Assembly (NCBI GenBank): GCA_964035775.1
Contig: OZ038315.1
Location: 8,080,932-8,144,931 of the forward strand
Origin: Osedax frankpressi
Taxonomy: Eukaryota > Annelida > Polychaeta > Sabellida > Siboglinidae
Reading direction: 5' to 3'
DNA: 64,000 bases
Under the pieces are notes generated by a model. The model did no database searches. It was not told the DNA's origin and saw only the letters and a program-made list of their open reading frames with translations. Positions within the stretch are counted from its first letter, which is position 1. Each line of letters begins with the position of its first letter. This document shows, in pieces, positions 61,880 to 64,000 of the stretch. Position numbers and translations under genes: made by a program.

Positions 61880-63331
61880 ATTGAGTTGAGTTGAGAATAT
61901 TTGAAATATACTGAAGAGTAATATATTGCCGTGAGATTTTAAAAGAGGTCAACTATATTATGTATATTATGTGATTTTACCCATTTAAATAAATATTCAC
62001 ATACATATACATATTTATGTTGAAAAGCCACTAGGCACCAGTTTATTAACCTGCATTATTAATTATAAGATACAACTTATTTTATAGTAATGAGTGAATA
62101 TCAACTAGAAAATGATTAAATATATACCCGCGGTAGTTTGTTTTTGAATGTCATTCGATCTATTAGAAACTTATTTTTAGAACAAAACGCGAAATGTGAA
62201 ACATCATTATTATGTGAAGGATAGTAAATGTGAATCGGGTAATGTGAATCAACCGTCCCATAAAGTATGAATGTAATTTAAAAGTATTATTCTATCATGT
62301 GATAGCCATAAGTAGATTTTATCTACTCGAGTTATAATATATTTACAGTAAATATTATCTGAAATAAAACGAACCAATCATAAACGTTCTAGGAGACCGA
62401 CATTTTTAATGAGTACGATATTTGTATAACTAGGTCAGACCTATTCCAAGACTACATAATATTATATATAATATATACACTATAGTATATATAAATATAT
62501 ATTTTATATTACATTATAAGATTTCAATTGTATTATAGTTTCTAAACAAATGAATGGAATAATAAATTAATATAAAAATGGAAAAATGAATAAAATTAAA
62601 AATTGATTAATTTTTCTAAATATAAATTGATATAAGTTCGATTTAGATACTAAAGATATAATTGTTCTTTTTTAGAATTATTTACTGTATGTGATTTTCA
62701 TTGTGATATCATCTAAAAGACCTAATCAATCTCACATAAGTAATATATTTAGAAAACGACCAACTTGTGGTAGTTTATAGATAACAAACTATTGAGAATT
62801 GCATTATAAATAATAATTACATTTATTATTTAAAAAATAATATATCATTATGTAAGAAAATTCATAGCATATCGAAACCTAAAGAAATGTTCACATAAAT
62901 AATGATGAATCACAATAATAATGAAACCAATTGTTTTTAAAAGTCATGGTAAAATATAGGATAACACTACAATACTTTCTCTACGCCATTTTAGCTTAGT
63001 TTTATATGTTTATATAATGTTTATAGTTTTATTTAGTTTTATATGATGTTGTCAAATGATTAACGATTGCTAAAATACCTAACAATAACAATGCATATAT
63101 GAATATGTGAAATATTAATTACATTAATTTAGTTTTGTTAGAATATCGAATATATTATTTCTAGTTTTTGCATTTAACTTCTACAAATGTTGGCGTTTTA
63201 TATTTATCCAATCTATAGTTATTATAGTCATGATATGTTATGTTGGTTGATATATTATCTTTAAATAATATATAAATATTATATTTTATATTTATCATTA
63301 CAATTTAGAATATAAATAATGATAACGTATT

Positions 63332-63394
<63 letters not shown>

Positions 63395-63885
63395 ATTTAT
63401 GTGTGTGTGTGAGTGAGTGTGTGTGTTTGTATGTGTGTGTATGTGCGTGAGTGTGTTGGTGTGTATATATAAGCTAACGTATTATTATTATAATAATATC
63501 AATAATAAAATTCATTTAATATATCGATGTATAAATGAAATGTTGCTATTACTTCAAATAAACAAAACACAATATAATGTGAATACAATATACCACATTC
63601 TAATTATCTATTCCAACACTTATATTTATCTATTTCAAAATAAATTTGTCTATTCTTAGTGTCATGATTATGATAAATATCAATTGTCACGAGATGACTT
63701 ATTCTTTAAACACTACTTCTCATTCCAAGGACTACAGTTTGTTTTATTGTTCATGTGAATATAAAATACACCATATTAGTTGTTTTTATTTGAGAACACG
63801 TATTTGCCGATACTGGGAACTGTATCAAAATTGTGTCCGAGTAACTTCCGGAGGTAAATGTCTACGACACACTAGTGAATCATGA
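57788..63885 (+). CDS. Tentative three-exon gene of unknown family
   Basis: Exon 1 57788-57833 (ATG, MDYERNFATISDLIK, donor GTATAT, phase 1). Exon 2 60024-60114 (acceptor TTTCACACAG, NVLSDDIRRYANDIISILPG, donor GTAAAT, phase 2). Exon 3 63660-63885 (acceptor CTATTCTTAG, 74 codons to TGA). All joins keep frame and give 120 residues. The N-terminal half looks helical. The last exon is cysteine-rich (FYCSCEYKIHHISCFYLRTR, CRYWELYQNC, GGKCLRH). The first two exons fit each other well; the link to the third is weaker. An alternative 3' exon at 62181 would end the protein six residues after the exon 2 join. I do not recognise the family. Confidence 0.5.
57834..60023 (+). other. Tentative gene, intron 1
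   Basis: AT-rich, with (AT)n at 58671-58704 and 59285-59311 and a GC-richer patch at 59860-59960 that precedes the acceptor. No further exon seen. Confidence 0.45.
60024..60114 (+). CDS. Tentative gene, exon 2
   Basis: 29 codons between split codons with strong splice signals at both ends. The GC content is clearly above its flanks. Encodes NVLSDDIRRYANDIISILPG and NLTFLHCYT, with a potential N-glycosylation site if the protein is secreted. Confidence 0.6.
60115..63659 (+). other. Tentative gene, intron 2
   Basis: AT-rich with many (AT)n tracts (60750-60800, 61067-61131, 61663-61699, 61823-61880, 63337-63376). A patch at 62181-62241 starts after TTATTTTTAG and is open in another phase (NKTRNVKHHYYVKDSKCES), so it may be an alternative exon. 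A (GT)n tract lies at 63376-63460. Confidence 0.4.
63660..63885 (+). CDS. Tentative gene, terminal cysteine-rich exon
   Basis: One base plus 74 codons and TGA, following TTTGTCTATTCTTAG. Eight or so cysteines in the last 60 residues suggest a secreted or disulfide-rich product. In this AT-rich DNA an open frame of this length is unlikely by chance. Confidence 0.5.
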
Positions 63886-64000
63886 AGAAAATATCTCTAT
63901 TCATTGATGTGTCGCATCGTTATTATTAATTATTAATAAACTCTACATTTAAAATTCAATTTAAGCAATATTATCTGTAATCAAGATTGCATTATTGTAA
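63886..64000. other. Window end
   Basis: AT-rich 3' flank. AATAAA occurs near 63935 and could serve as a poly(A) signal for the preceding exon. Confidence 0.3.

Overview
The window is animal nuclear DNA: very AT-rich and saturated with (AT)n tracts and minisatellites, with short GC-richer exons as islands. The animal assignment rests on a spliced Wnt gene carrying almost the full cysteine pattern of the family. I cannot name the phylum. I see no recognisable transposon or viral coding region, no rRNA or tRNA gene and no CRISPR array.

Layout, all on the + strand unless stated. 1-17.4 kb: AT-rich and repeat-rich DNA with a few GC-richer islands (one speculative three-exon minus-strand gene, 7703 down to 2135), a 3.2 kb array of a 12-bp unit at 13.5-16.75 kb, and presumably the unseen first exon of Wnt. 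17413-28940: seven exons of a Wnt ligand gene, open at the 5' end and complete at the 3' end. 30974-31454 and 34133-36004: two small spliced genes that I read as DUF1330-fold proteins (dimeric alpha/beta barrel), neighbouring paralogs. 36.1-40.3 kb: AT-rich spacer with one perfect 22-bp-arm hairpin. 40578-51704: a twelve-exon MFSD1 gene (lysosomal MFS transporter). 51.7-57.7 kb: AT-rich spacer. 57788-63885: a tentative three-exon gene of unknown family. All exon joins were made by eye from phase, splice signals and family similarity.

Two things stand out. First, the 5' splice sites are odd: 14 of the 22 introns I infer have T at intron position +3, most often GTTAGT, where animals almost always have A or G. 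Second, almost every long intron carries its own private tandem array. In two MFSD1 introns the repeated unit contains the splice signal itself: the donor in intron 2, and a branch-point-plus-pyrimidine motif in intron 8. The genes show no sign of working in one pathway. Wnt is a secreted signal, MFSD1 is a lysosomal transporter, and the two DUF1330 genes are probably a local duplication.
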